From contig JASJQH010000127.1 in NCBI GenBank assembly GCA_040143965.1, forward strand, positions 1 to 26,949: 26,949 nt of DNA, written 5' to 3'. The DNA is from Basidiobolus ranarum. Lineage: Eukaryota > Basidiobolomycota > Basidiobolomycetes > Basidiobolales. Positions 8,711-21,347 of this stretch are shown here, piece by piece. The translations under genes and the position numbers were made by a program. How positions within the stretch are numbered: the first letter of the stretch is position 1; each line of letters starts with the position of its first letter. A model generated the notes under the pieces. That model was not told the origin of the DNA, did not search any database, and saw only the letters and a list, made by a program, of their open reading frames with translations.

Positions 8711-9904
8711 AGTGACATAAATCCCTGAGCTTAAGGTAATAATCTCCGCAGCGCCAATAATAGAAATACGGTCGATCGATGTGATATGTTAATGTTCAAA
8801 AATATCCTATGCAACTTCATCTTTGAATTATATTTAAATCAATTATGAATGGATAAAATGTAGAAAATGTATCCACTTTGGCAAACTTGCAGGTGAAGGT
8901 GCTATGTGATGATTCAATTATTCACATAAAATAGAAGATAAAAGGCAGACAATGTATTCTTGATATATGTAAAAGTGGTATGATATCACTTGTTCAAGTA
9001 TAGTATATTACATTGTTGAAAGCGGTTACTACTTAGACCTTGTTAGGGATTTTTAGGTTAAATTATAATAGGAATTCCCACAAAATCGCTTTTATAATTA
9101 AATTCGTTGATGAGCACTAATCAACTATATCATTACTAGTGTCTACATTGGAAGTGCAATCAAAATAATAAGCTGATATGTAACAAATAGAACCACCTGT
9201 GTTTCTGTGAACAATGTGTGGATTATATGTGTTCGTTACCAGCATTGTGAGTGTGAAATCATTAGTACGAAAATACTCCGATTTGAAGAAGTGGATGTAA
9301 CCATGAAGTATTGATAGTCAACCACGAGAATCAAAACCATGTATGTAGTAAATGAACCCAACTCTTCATAAGCCATTGACGCATGATTAAAACCAAAGAT
9401 ACTTTCATATCGTTATCGAAGGTCACTGTAGTAATTTATGTATGATGCGATGTACTAGATTGATTGTTAAAATTACCAATTGAGTCAAAGATCTTTACAC
9501 CAGTTGTGAACAACATCAACGAGTTAGAAGAATCAATAAATCAAGAAGTAGACACATTGAAAGCATAAATTTTCTGTAGTAAAACTGATTTATATCGTTA
9601 TAATAAAAAACATTGGGATGTGTAAATGTTCATAGGTGTTGCTTCATTGAGGCCCATATATAATGTAGGAGATGTGTTGAGTGAATAAAGTACAGAAATC
9701 GATGAATTCCAATTTATCTAGTAAAAAAGGGATTATTGAATAGGCGTACAAAAGGTGGTTTGATGAATATCAAAGCATTAGTAGCTTTATAAAAAGAAAA
9801 TGAATGAGATAACATAGATAGTTCATAATTTAGAGTGTGTAAATACTTGGGAAAGGAATGTGACTTGTGATTCTACGAAGGTGGCCAAGGTTAAGGTATC
9901 TAAC
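8711..9904. other. Intergenic stretch between the two CBM18 genes
   Basis: About 1.2 kb, strongly AT-rich. It is the 3' flank of the deacetylase gene and the upstream region of the small CBM18 gene. I see no open frame, RNA gene or repeat in it. Confidence 0.5.
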
Positions 9905-11017
9905 TTAAGCAAACAATGCTAGGATTCCTGAAGCGAACGCACTGAGGAATAAAGTGGGCAAAACAGTTGATCCTGCAGATTTACCCTGCTCATTAGTCGG
10001 TTTAGCGCTGGAAGAGGTGTTGGAGTCAGATGTAGTGGTGCTGTTACCCTCTGATACAACAGGTAATGCAGGGTATTTGGGGACACAGTTAGGATCAATG
10101 GAAGGAACCTTATGGCCAGCATGTTCACCTTCATCCTTATACCATTGCTTATCACCAAGGCATTCAGGAACAGTGACGATCTTGAAACAGGCATCCTCGA
10201 CCATCTTAATAACATCAGGGGCGGCAATAATGGAAGCGTCATGAATATCATGATGCAACGCCAGAATTTGATGCTTCTTGGGATCCATACCATTCAGACT
10301 CTTGGCATACAAATCCTTGACCTTTTGAGCATCTCTATGACGCCAGTCATTAGAGTCCATATTCCAGTGAATCACTTGATATCCCAGCTCAGCCATTAAT
10401 TTAAGTTGGGCAGGGCTACGGGCGCCGGCAGGAGGACGGAAGTAACGAGTACGCTTTCCGATAATTTTATAAATAGCATCTTCAGTTTTGGTCATTTCTT
10501 CACGAACGCTGCTTTCAGGGACTATTATGAGGTCTGTTGCGATGTGATTGTATGTATGGGAGGCAATATGATGACCTTCGTCATAGGCTCTCTTCAAGAT
10601 AGGCCCATTGCTGGGATTTTCCAAGGTGTTTCCAATGATGAAGAAAGTGACATGAAGTCCTTTAGCTTTAAGAATATCCAGTAGCTGAGAGGTCAATGCA
10701 TGAGGTCCATCATCAAAGGTTATGGCAACAGTACCAGGGATTTCGCATTGGTGAATATAGGTTCCAACTTGAGGAGCAACAGATAAGTTGTTTGCTTCAG
10801 CATGGCCATCACATTGGAAAAGACAGTCGGTTTTGCAGAATTGCTCTGTTATGCCGCAGAATCCATGCTTTGAGCAACAAGAACCTACTTGGCACTGAAC
10901 CAAAGGGCTTCCAGAGCTGCATCCATTTTGTGAAGGGTCAGCTGCGCCGATAACACCACTAATAACAGATAAAGCCGCAATGGCCGAAAGGGCAATAATT
11001 GAGGGCTTTGGGAGCAT
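9905..11017 (-). CDS. Chitin deacetylase with CBM18 domain and GPI-type tail
   Basis: 370 residues, no intron. Removes acetyl groups from chitin to give chitosan in the cell wall (polysaccharide deacetylase, NodB fold, carbohydrate esterase 4). Signal peptide 1 to about 25. CBM18 at 31-70 with all eight cysteines (33, 42, 47, 48, 54, 61, 65, 69). NodB domain about 92-285 with the five family motifs: TFDDGP (100-105, D102 and D103), SHTYNH (H154 and H158, metal ligands), RPPAG (194-198), DSNDW (221-225) and LALHHD (252-257). All key residues are present, so the enzyme should be active. A Ser/Thr-rich stretch (322-340) leads to a hydrophobic C-terminus (TVLPTLFLSAFASGILALFA), typical of GPI anchoring at the plasma membrane or wall. 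It lies 1.3 kb upstream of, and on the same strand as, the small CBM18 gene. Confidence 0.96.
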   Translation of the reverse strand: MLPKPSIIALSAIAALSVISGVIGAADPSQNGCSSGSPLVQCQVGSCCSKHGFCGITEQFCKTDCLFQCDGHAEANNLSVAPQVGTYIHQCEIPGTVAITFDDGPHALTSQLLDILKAKGLHVTFFIIGNTLENPSNGPILKRAYDEGHHIASHTYNHIATDLIIVPESSVREEMTKTEDAIYKIIGKRTRYFRPPAGARSPAQLKLMAELGYQVIHWNMDSNDWRHRDAQKVKDLYAKSLNGMDPKKHQILALHHDIHDASIIAAPDVIKMVEDACFKIVTVPECLGDKQWYKDEGEHAGHKVPSIDPNCVPKYPALPVVSEGNSTTTSDSNTSSSAKPTNEQGKSAGSTVLPTLFLSAFASGILALFA

Positions 11018-11130
11018 TTTGAGGGAAGGGCACGTTCTCTGTGTTTGAATAAGGAATTCCGAACAAGAATAAATTGATGTAAGTTCGAAGCGTACGGGAA
11101 ACAGTAACGATAAATCACCAGGTCAGATGG

Positions 11131-11136
11131 TTTATA
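11131..11136 (-). promoter_or_regulatory. TATA box of the chitin deacetylase gene
   Basis: TTTATA on the plus strand gives TATAAA on the minus strand, within TAAATATAAA, about 114 bases before the ATG at 11017. Confidence 0.4.
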
Positions 11137-14100
11137 TTTATGTAGAACGATCTCAGAATCGATCAAAAATTTCTGCTGCTAACAAGGATCAACGCCTCTG
11201 ATGGATCGAAAGTTAGAGCTAGACTCGGTTACATGGCTACTTTTGGACTAATACTAGATTTGTGAGAAACTGGAGAATGGGAACTGAAGTCTCATCTCAC
11301 AGTCTCTAGTTAGTCTAATTATGTTATTGAGTTGCATGGGAAGGGTGGTATTTGGCGTATATCGGATATGTAAGTGTACCACCAAAATATATCCAAATAG
11401 GGAAAATCCATTGGCTCACCTCCAATTCTATAATTAAACTCTAAGAGTATCAAATTGGTTATGAACATAGTAATATGAGTCGCAAACGACAATTAAATTT
11501 GTGTTCGATTGACGAAGTTGTAACCCCAAACATCCAATCCACTTTTCTCACCATCCAAATATGGCAAGTGTGTCTATTGTACTACGGTGCTTATTATAAG
11601 CATTCTTACTCAACAAACTCTTACATCGCTCTATGCGTTTTAAGCTTAAATCTTTAATTGATTCTGAATTTTAGTGTGTCATATACGAGACTAGTATAGG
11701 AGTTTTCGAATCTATGAGAGTGCTTGGCACATTCCCCTTATCCAGCTAGCATTAAAAGAGACTCAATGGGCGCTGGAAAAAATATGCCGCATTTCCGTAT
11801 CCCATGTTACGCCTTGTTAAGTAATTGGCAATATCGATGAATATTGGCTAGGGATTCTGAAATAATAGCAAAAATACTCTTGTTTTCCGTAGGCGTCTTT
11901 ATTGCGTTACATATCACCCCAACATATCATTACGCTGTTGGATTTGGGAGATAAAAACACAAGAAAAACTTGTTGGTTAATTAATAGAATATTAAACAGA
12001 AGTCTCAGGTTTAGTAGAAAGATTCATGTCTGAGTGTATCCAGAAAAATCTCGACGATACTCTGATTAAAACTAGAGCAAATTCTGATAGTAGTCGAGAA
12101 GTTGTGTATCTTTCTTTGGTCTTTCAATATATCTTTTATCTCATAGAATTATCTACACGATTATCTAGGAGTGACTAACGCAGATACATTTTGCCTATAA
12201 GGTGATCGAAAGGAAATCAGAGAATTGTAAGCGTTTGCATTTTCTTAGAAGCTTGACAGTTCCAAAAAATACTCAAGCTTGTATATTTTAACATGACATA
12301 TTGATGGTTTGGTTGTAAGCACTATGACATACGCTTTCATTTTCGATGCTGCTTCTACCTGCTCTTCTTAGTATATCAAATCCGTATTAGGGTAAAAAAC
12401 AGAAGCCTTATTTCATGTAATTATTTGTATAATAGTGGAGCAGCTCTATACTTGAAAGAAATCGCGATAAATTGACTTGTTAAATATCTTTACCTTTATG
12501 TAAAGTGTAATATTCGTAAATAAGATTTACAGTAAGATACTTGGGAAATTTAAATCTGCAATAAAAAAATCAAACTATATTGCACAGGTTGATCACATAT
12601 AATAGTTCTGATATATCTGGAGGTATTATGCCTATCAATCATATCTTAAAATGCCAAATGAACACAGGAACGCCCGAGCTCAAGATGTAATATTCTATCA
12701 TTTTAAAAGTCTGTGTGGTTTGTGTGGCCAACCACAATCAAAGTGATAATCAGTATATTTCAGCACCAAGTTGACCCCAACATTTTCTTGCTGTAAGTGC
12801 ACAGCTACAACTCATTTATTATATTGATTTCAAGGTTATGAATGGTTACTCGATATCCTGATGTCACTAATCCCAGCCCTTTAGTTCTTGAGATTATAAT
12901 TAAGTACCTAAATATTCATATATATCATGATTAGCATAGCAATTGTTTATCTTTTGAATACTTCAAAGTTCAAGTTATGATATGTATTGAGGATATATTG
13001 GACAAATGTTGAGAAGAGACGAAATTTCACACTCCTTCAATTTTCCAAATATGCTCTCCAACCTCTCAAATAGCACTGTCATATGCCCAAGCAATCATTG
13101 TTCTCACTTGGAATACAAGTATCTACATTTACTTCAAAGTTCTATACAGGTGTTTTATCAGAAAGCTAGCTAACCCAATAGTATCAATCTATAAGGCCAT
13201 AAGTTGGCTTAGCCCCCGTTGGTAGGAAGCATATCCCTGGAGTATACCAAAGCTATCCTTATTGCGCAACTATTTTGGCCCTCAGGGTTCTAAACAACGA
13301 TAGCTGGTTATATTATACCTGTTAACTATAACAAAACCTTTGAATATTTTATTCCCCAAATGGACAGGTTAGAATGTAGATAACAAATAAATGTTTTTAC
13401 AATACATCTACTATTCAGCAAAAATACATAATATATAGCCATAACTATGGTATTCCTATCATTACTTTAACAAATAAGGATACTAACAGCAGTGAGCCAA
13501 CTACCTAGCTCCAAGTCGAAATTGTATGCTGAATATGATATAGCGGTTGTTGAGAAAATATGTATTTAAGATAAGCAGTATATCTCTGATGCTATGTGGA
13601 TGAACAACTAATCCTTCACCAGTCCATGTATGTTAAACAATGAAAAATCATGAGCATACTTATTTTACCTCGCTGAATTACAGATAGCAACACAGTAGAC
13701 AAGCTGAGGTTGCTAACATCCGTGGTTATATTAACTACATTTGTATTCAAATGCGACTAGTGCATTCTTTTGCAATCTCAACAGGTTTAATTTATCTGTT
13801 GGAAGCAAACCTCCATGCTTTGCGAGCTATAAATGTGCTGATTTGGCAAAATCGTGGGGGCATTGGAGAATTCCTGTCTACAACTATCTTTTGACTTGTG
13901 GTCGAATCCATTTAATTTTACATGTGATGACTATGGCTGGCTCGTGATGATAAATCACATTGGATATCTGCCCTGTGGAGTGGTTTCTGAGTGGACACAT
14001 GGAATGAAATTCAGAACATAGACAGACCAGTTTGCTATTCATCCACTATACATTGTCTATCGCATAGTGATGAACCTCACCACTGCAGCCATTTATAGAT

Positions 14101-14592
14101 GCTCAAATGTACCACACTCCATGACGAAGTGCATCTGTGGGAACAATTCATCTATCAATTTTAATATACCAAACGTCTGACTACTATATATAAGCAGCTC
14201 TAGTCTGTCCGTTTTTCAGACAGGCAACCAGGTATCGTTCTCTGGCTTGATCCTTATCTTAACAGTAAGAATGAGCTATTGACAACTTCTATTTGGTATT
14301 TATAGAGCCGTTATAACAATGTCAGCTGAAGATGAATCTATACTCCTCATCATTGATTCTATACGGATCCTGATAATAGAGCATTAGCGTGTTTGGTGGT
14401 TGCCTACGTTATGAACCTCTGACGCATGTGTTAAATAGTTACTGAGGTTGATTGAAAAGAAATACTTTTTATTATATATAACTCTGCCAGCAATCAGTCT
14501 ATACCACAAATGGAAATTAATTTAAATAATGAAACCAATGCGAATTAGAATCCACATCCAAGTGAAATCATGGCTTAGTGTGGTAGAGGATA
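11137..14592. other. First part of a long gene-poor stretch
   Basis: No convincing gene in about 3.5 kb. Open frames such as 11475-11657 and 13741-13947 match nothing I know and are of chance length. A TATATATAAG at 14185-14194 precedes a 22-codon frame (14319-14387) but no plausible exon follows. I see no tRNA-like fold, LTR or tandem array. The stretch continues after the weak frames near 14.6-15.2 kb. Confidence 0.45.
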
Positions 14593-14913
14593 TTACATGA
14601 TTTGACATAAGCATGGGGGAGGACTCTCGGTTGGTTCAATATTGTATCTACTGGTGCGCTTTATGGCTCTATCCATGGCGGTACTAGGTATTAAAAGATC
14701 CCGCTTTGTGACTGTAAAGTTGATTAGTGAGCAGCTGGCTTGAGACACTGGTATCCGTTCGCGAGAGAGCTCTTCTGTTAATGTATCATGGTCTGGTACT
14801 GGTTTCGGAGAGGTTTCTGTAGATATTGCTGTGATTACTCCAATTCGGTTCTTGCCAAGCATATCTGGACGAAGCACCATACCGCTTGATCTTACTTGAA
14901 GTTTGTTGGACAT
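14593..14913 (-). CDS. Weak hypothetical frame, 106 residues
   Basis: A minus-strand ATG-started frame in the gene-poor stretch. The product is hydrophilic and rich in Ser, Thr, Pro, Arg and Lys, with no domain, signal peptide or membrane span that I recognise. About 80 bases upstream another open frame (14993-15184) has a short hydrophobic run (FTWLVCLLI), but no acceptable splice joins the two in frame and that frame has no ATG. It may be a remnant of a lost gene or a chance frame. I do not assign a function. Confidence 0.2.
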   Translation of the reverse strand: MSNKLQVRSSGMVLRPDMLGKNRIGVITAISTETSPKPVPDHDTLTEELSRERIPVSQASCSLINFTVTKRDLLIPSTAMDRAIKRTSRYNIEPTESPPPCLCQIM

Positions 14914-15184
14914 TGAGAAGCTAGTATTTGTAATGATGAAGAATGGATATGTGAATCACGCAACTGTGGAATAGGATTACGATGTAGACGATTTAGGACG
15001 ACTGATATATATTGCTATAATGTGGCTTCTCTGATGTACGCTTGGCTTTAAACTGAAGGTAGTAAAGCCAAAGCTTCAACTTTCCAGGTGGTGATATCAA
15101 AAGACAGACAAGCCAGGTGAACGAAGGAATCAGGGATGTTACTGCATTAGATGTCCTAAGGGAGGCATTTATATCGTTGAGCAA

Positions 15185-17243
15185 GAGGAGCCCATGCGAA
15201 AGGTCACCATAGTGAGGATTAAAAAAAACCAGTTATCTGACGAGAGGGAGGGCCAGATAATTAGTACATATGACAGACTTTCAGTAGTATAGCTAACATC
15301 TTAATAAAAACGTCAGTAGGGATCAATTTATGAGCAAACATTGATTGAATACTATGACTCCTTTATTTTTTGGTTCATGCTTGTACATGTCAATTTAAGC
15401 AATTTCCTATGATGCAACCTGAAATTACAGCTGGTTATTGCGTTTCTTCTATTCGTGATGAACTTTGTCCATCTAAACTAATTCAGTCATAGGATTCAGT
15501 TATTAGGGATCCTGTGAGCATCATGATACAATGGGGTTACTTCTAGATTTCCTTATTAGCAAATACACTCATTTGGTTCTGAATAAGAGCCAGCAATCAC
15601 AGAAATGAATATCGCTTGCATGTCAATTTTGGAAAGGATGTATGGTGACATCCAATATCCAGCACTAGCACGGTCGTACCGTACTATATAACTAATTCCT
15701 GGGTGAAGGCATACCTACAATACCTTTAATAATGGCTGCATTGAGTGGTGTCTCATCACCCTTCCTCCACTATTGCTGACTTCAGTCGCCCTGCAAGTAG
15801 TGTGGGGTCCGATTAAATGTACATATTCTATTTGATATTTAAGCGCAGACTGGATATGACTTGTCATTTAATATTGGCCATTGGCGTGCACTTTATTGGT
15901 GAATTTCACAGTTGAAACGGGCTTTCATCAGTGAAACGGATTTTCTTTAATATGGGTGTTTCAATCTGTAAGTCAATCTTTTAACAACACTCAAGCAGTA
16001 CACAGTTCTTCAAGATAGGAGCATCAATGAGCCAAAGCGAGTCAACAGAGATTAAGTACTCTACCGATTAGTATAACCTTGACTGACACTATCTCGAATG
16101 ATTCAGCTCGCAACTGATCAAATATTTAATCCATTGGCCTTATTCAGACTTGGTGCAGATGTACGCTCGACACTAATATGATATTTTGTTAGGGTCCAAT
16201 GATTAGTTGGTACGAGGTATTGCATGGCCTCATTAAGCTGCTATAAACAAAACCCGTAGCTCTGCCGGCTAAGTAACAGGGAGGAACAACATCAACACTT
16301 CTTTGATAGAGGCTTTCTCTCAGTACCAATATATAGATTCTTATCTAACCCAGATGGACACCAACTATGATTAGAGGGTCTCTAGAGGCCTGCCTGAACC
16401 TGAAATCTCTCCATCACAACACAAAAATTGGTTTAATGTGAGATACTAGACAATGTCATAGATAGTATAATGGGAGCAGCAATAATGCTTTGTAATGAAG
16501 ATCTACAGTGACAACATTTATTATGAGGTACACATATGAAAGATTTATCTGTAGCTGATTACTTGGAGTTATTCAATAGTATGCATATGGTGAATGGTGA
16601 ATGAATGTAAATAATACATGAGTGTTGGTTAGGGTTAGGTACAGATTGCGAATATTTTCTAAAATTTATTGAGAAATGAAGTGTGTGTCCTGTGAATCAA
16701 AGAGACAGAATAGTCATCATAATGCAGGCGTACACCTTTGATTCGTTCTGACTGACTTCGATGAGTTGGCTTTTAATTGAAGAATCTGGAGCAAGTTCCC
16801 CTAGGTAGTTTGCTTCAAACCCAATGTTCAAGCGGATTGCTGCTGTTAAATGGATGGGGTTAGAACGCACCCCTGAACTATATTACTGGTCAGCTATATG
16901 AAAATGCTCCAACTCATTCATCGGAGATGTTATGAACCTAGCCAAGGAATAGTTGTATGGCATCAGCATTTCTCATGAATTTAGACTAAAAACTGCGGAA
17001 TTTCAAAAAGAGGCACTTTGCATGAAAAGCCAAGCCAAAGCATATGTTGTCATCAGAGTTCTGTTGTCAAACGCCTGTAGCAATTATAGGTGACTGGTAT
17101 AGGATAGCGACAAATCTTGGCTGCAGGAATGCAGGATTCGAATAAGCCTCAAGCACTCAGATGCAACAAACAGAATTAATGTAGTTTTCATCTATGGAAA
17201 GAGATACAATTATGGACCCAAGTCTGTAGCATTCCTTAACTGC
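15185..17243. other. Second part of the gene-poor stretch
   Basis: No open frame of at least 60 codons lies here on either strand. A TATATAA near 15685 precedes only a 15-codon frame. An 11-13 base telomere-like motif (GGTTAGGGTTAGG) lies at 16627-16639. Nothing else stands out. Confidence 0.45.
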
Positions 17244-17555
17244 ATGCGTTTGAGAATTAAAACATCAAATCCTGGGGAATTCATGATAGCTGTGTATATT
17301 AGTTTCGCATCCACCACAACGGATTTGTGGCAACATAAAGTACCAACGAATAGGTGGGATCTGTTGTTTTATCGCTTGCTATTTCGTCGTATATGCAAGA
17401 TATTGATCTGGCTAAAGTTTATTCGGTGCAAGACGCAGAGACACGTTTGTAAATGTCATCTGGGAGTTTCCAGGCAAAGAGAACACTCTGCCATCATCTC
17501 TACTATGCTTCCTGTCGAAATCCGGGCTTTACTCGAAGGAATGGGGTTAAAGTGA
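17244..17555 (+). CDS. Weak hypothetical frame, 103 residues
   Basis: ATG-started frame, the longest on the plus strand in the 9-kb gene-poor stretch. The product is basic, with an Arg/Leu/Ile-rich centre (RLLFRRICKILIWLKFIRCK) and a few cysteines. No signal peptide, domain or family is recognised, and no promoter, intron or polyadenylation signal supports it. It could be a short gene, a remnant or chance. Confidence 0.2.
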   Translation: MRLRIKTSNPGEFMIAVYISFASTTTDLWQHKVPTNRWDLLFYRLLFRRICKILIWLKFIRCKTQRHVCKCHLGVSRQREHSAIISTMLPVEIRALLEGMGLK

Positions 17556-19868
17556 GTCCAATTCAGGGGATCAGTAAGGATCTAGTGTGAAGTATATACT
17601 TCGATAAAACTTATCTGGAAGTGTGGGACGAATTTCTAGAAAGAAATGCATATTCAAGATCATCCGTCATAATTGGAGCATTACCAACCGCAAAGAAGTC
17701 ATAATCTCGATGATAAAGTCTTACATATCATGTGAAGACTGAAACATGTTTAAGAAAAATATGCTAATCTGGTATATCCACTCTTATGGTACTTGCATTC
17801 AAATCATGTTAAAACTACTTACTGCTCAAGAATTAACATCGCAATTTGTCGGAATTATAATTCCAAACTTTAGACACACAATCTAAGCACGGACTCTGCA
17901 GTTTCCATTCAATTGCAGAGCTTGATATTTGCAAACCGCAACAGGAGCTTGCCTTTGAAAACAAGTCTCGCTCTCTATTGTCAAAGTCTACTCTTCCCAG
18001 AATGTAGTAATGAACTGGAGAGTGGAGTGATCATTGATATTCTCTTGCTGTAGTATATAAACGTGAATAACTGATATGCCGGTACTCGTACTGATCAGGT
18101 CTCATTTCACTTTGATCAATAGCATATCAAAGTGTCTTACAATTCTAATGGTATTGAAAAACATACCTTGCGCTGCTGCCTATTCTCAATTCAAGGAGAC
18201 AAGATTAGGATAGACTCGGTGATATCATTGAGCTGAATGCTTCCCTAGAGTAATAAGAACCTATCATTAGGCTTCGCCTTCTATATGACCAGGTTTTCCA
18301 ACAGGATGATAGAGATATACCTTGATACGTTCAAATTTGAAATGTTGGAATCTAACGCGATTAGCCAGCAGTGCTGGGACGATCACTAGGGTTAGGGCTA
18401 AGCAGTGACTTCTTGTGTTCCCAAGTGCAAATATATCCGTTGTCTTTTAGCTTATTGGACACGAAGATATTCACGTTTTCTCCAGTACGCTGGAACTTTC
18501 TTATCTAATTTGGTAGTACATCATTTACCGATCGGCTCCACAAACGCCAATGCATTCATGTGACTGCTCGGCTTTACCACGTTTGTAAGATCAATTGAAA
18601 ACAAACACTAAGTATAGACTTGTTGTACGCGTAATAGAGCGGTGCCCACCTTGTGGAATTCCATTTGCGAAACGGTATATATTCTATCTTGAATAGAACT
18701 CCATGATACGAGGATTCAGGTAAACACGAGTGCTAGCCTCTTGTATTCCAAGTTGTTCACGCATAGATACTGAAGGTTATGATTTGGTCTGATTGTTTTT
18801 GTTCTCGACCCGTCGAATGAGAAATAAAAAAAGCATTCAAATATGCTGATCGAGAGATTCTAATACGCGGAAGTTACCTGAAGGTGTAAAGTTGGCATCC
18901 TGTCAGATATTTGAACTATCATGCAAAGAGTAAGTGGTCATTTTCATTTTCAACCTAGTTATTTATTAATAGCAACTAGATGAAAACTACATGAGTTAAG
19001 CTTTTAGTATACTCACTAGCAGAACCACTACTATTCATTGAACCTCTTCGGTAGAATAATAACCACTCAACAAGCCTACTACTCAACCTGATGTGCATTA
19101 ACAATCCTATCTGTACAGTCGCCTTTGCGCTCTGGTTGTGCGGTGAGCAATTGGTAAATCTGTGAGCTCAAGAGTTATTGTAAAACGGAAACCCTTACCC
19201 TAGGAGTGACCTTAAGTGAAACGAGTACGCCAATCATTCTGCTTTAATCTAGTTACAGGAATGCATAGATATTTCTGAGGTATGGGACCTTCCTTGGAGA
19301 CAGAATGCATCCCAGCCTTGCAAACGCACATTCTCGATCTATATTAATTTCCAATCAGCATAGCAACTCTGGAGCTGTTGATAATTTAGATCATTTCCAA
19401 ATGACCTAAAAGGGTGTTCACTTTAGTACTACCTTCTAATTTGTTACCTGGATCCAATATTAAATTTATCCCGAGCTGACATTCTCATCAGCCAGTTAAA
19501 CGCTCTCTTGGTTTGAAACCAGGTATCATCAGCTAACCAAATCCCGAGAATGCGATAATATTCAACATACCGAGTCAGCAAATGTTTTGTTAGGAATCTC
19601 CAGCTTCCGCAATAGAAATTGGCCTATTTGTAAGTACCATGCTGCCTTAGCCTCCCATATATAATAGGTCATGAACTCCATTGTACTCCATCACTTACCG
19701 TTTACCAATATAATAGCCTCTCAGTAATCCTTAGTTCTTTGCTGCTGTGTTTCAACAAACTTGTTATATTAGCAAACACAAATTCCCATTGATCACTATT
19801 TTCGGGTCATCACTCGTCAATTCTGTCTAAATTATCCAATCTTTCTACTGAATATATATAACTTCGCG
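17556..19868. other. Third part of the gene-poor stretch and fork head upstream region
   Basis: No convincing gene. TATATAAA at 18053-18060 lies 16 bases before a 45-codon frame (18076-18213) with no recognisable product. A TAGGGTTAGGG motif lies at 18387-18397. The last several hundred bases are the upstream region of the fork head gene. A TATA-like run at 19851-19860 is only 8 bases before its ATG, too close to act as the TATA box for that start. Confidence 0.45.
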
Positions 19869-21035
<1,167 letters not shown>

Positions 21036-21341
21036 AACACCATCATAAATTAAGGGATAGCCGGACCTATTAGTTAGAGATCTCCCTTCAATTTTTCACT
21101 GAATTACCTGAACCGAACCACAAAACCTCCCTTACCAGAAAATAATCCACTTCTCGATGCTTTCATAGTGACGAATTTTGATTGCAGCCATTTTATACAC
21201 TGAAGTGTATACTTAATTTGATGTATTTATTATTCACAATGCCAAGAGCTGTATGTACCATACATTTCACCTCCTCTTCCCCGGTTTTAAAAGTTACTCA
21301 TTATAAGCTTTGTCATTCTCGCAAAATTTACCGATAAATTC

Positions 21342-21347
21342 AATAAA
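21342..21347 (+). terminator. Polyadenylation signal of the fork head gene
   Basis: AATAAA about 306 bases after the stop codon at 21035, followed by a TA-rich stretch. The long 3' leader makes this a likely but not certain signal. Confidence 0.35.

Noticed and set aside
9919-11166. Several 85-124 codon frames on both strands
   Set aside because: All are shadows in other frames of the chitin deacetylase, which has all five NodB motifs.
14993-15184. 63-codon minus-strand frame with a hydrophobic run, suspected receptor fragment
   Set aside because: It has no ATG, a stop shortly upstream, and no in-frame splice to the frame at 14593-14913; resemblance to a membrane receptor was too vague to name.
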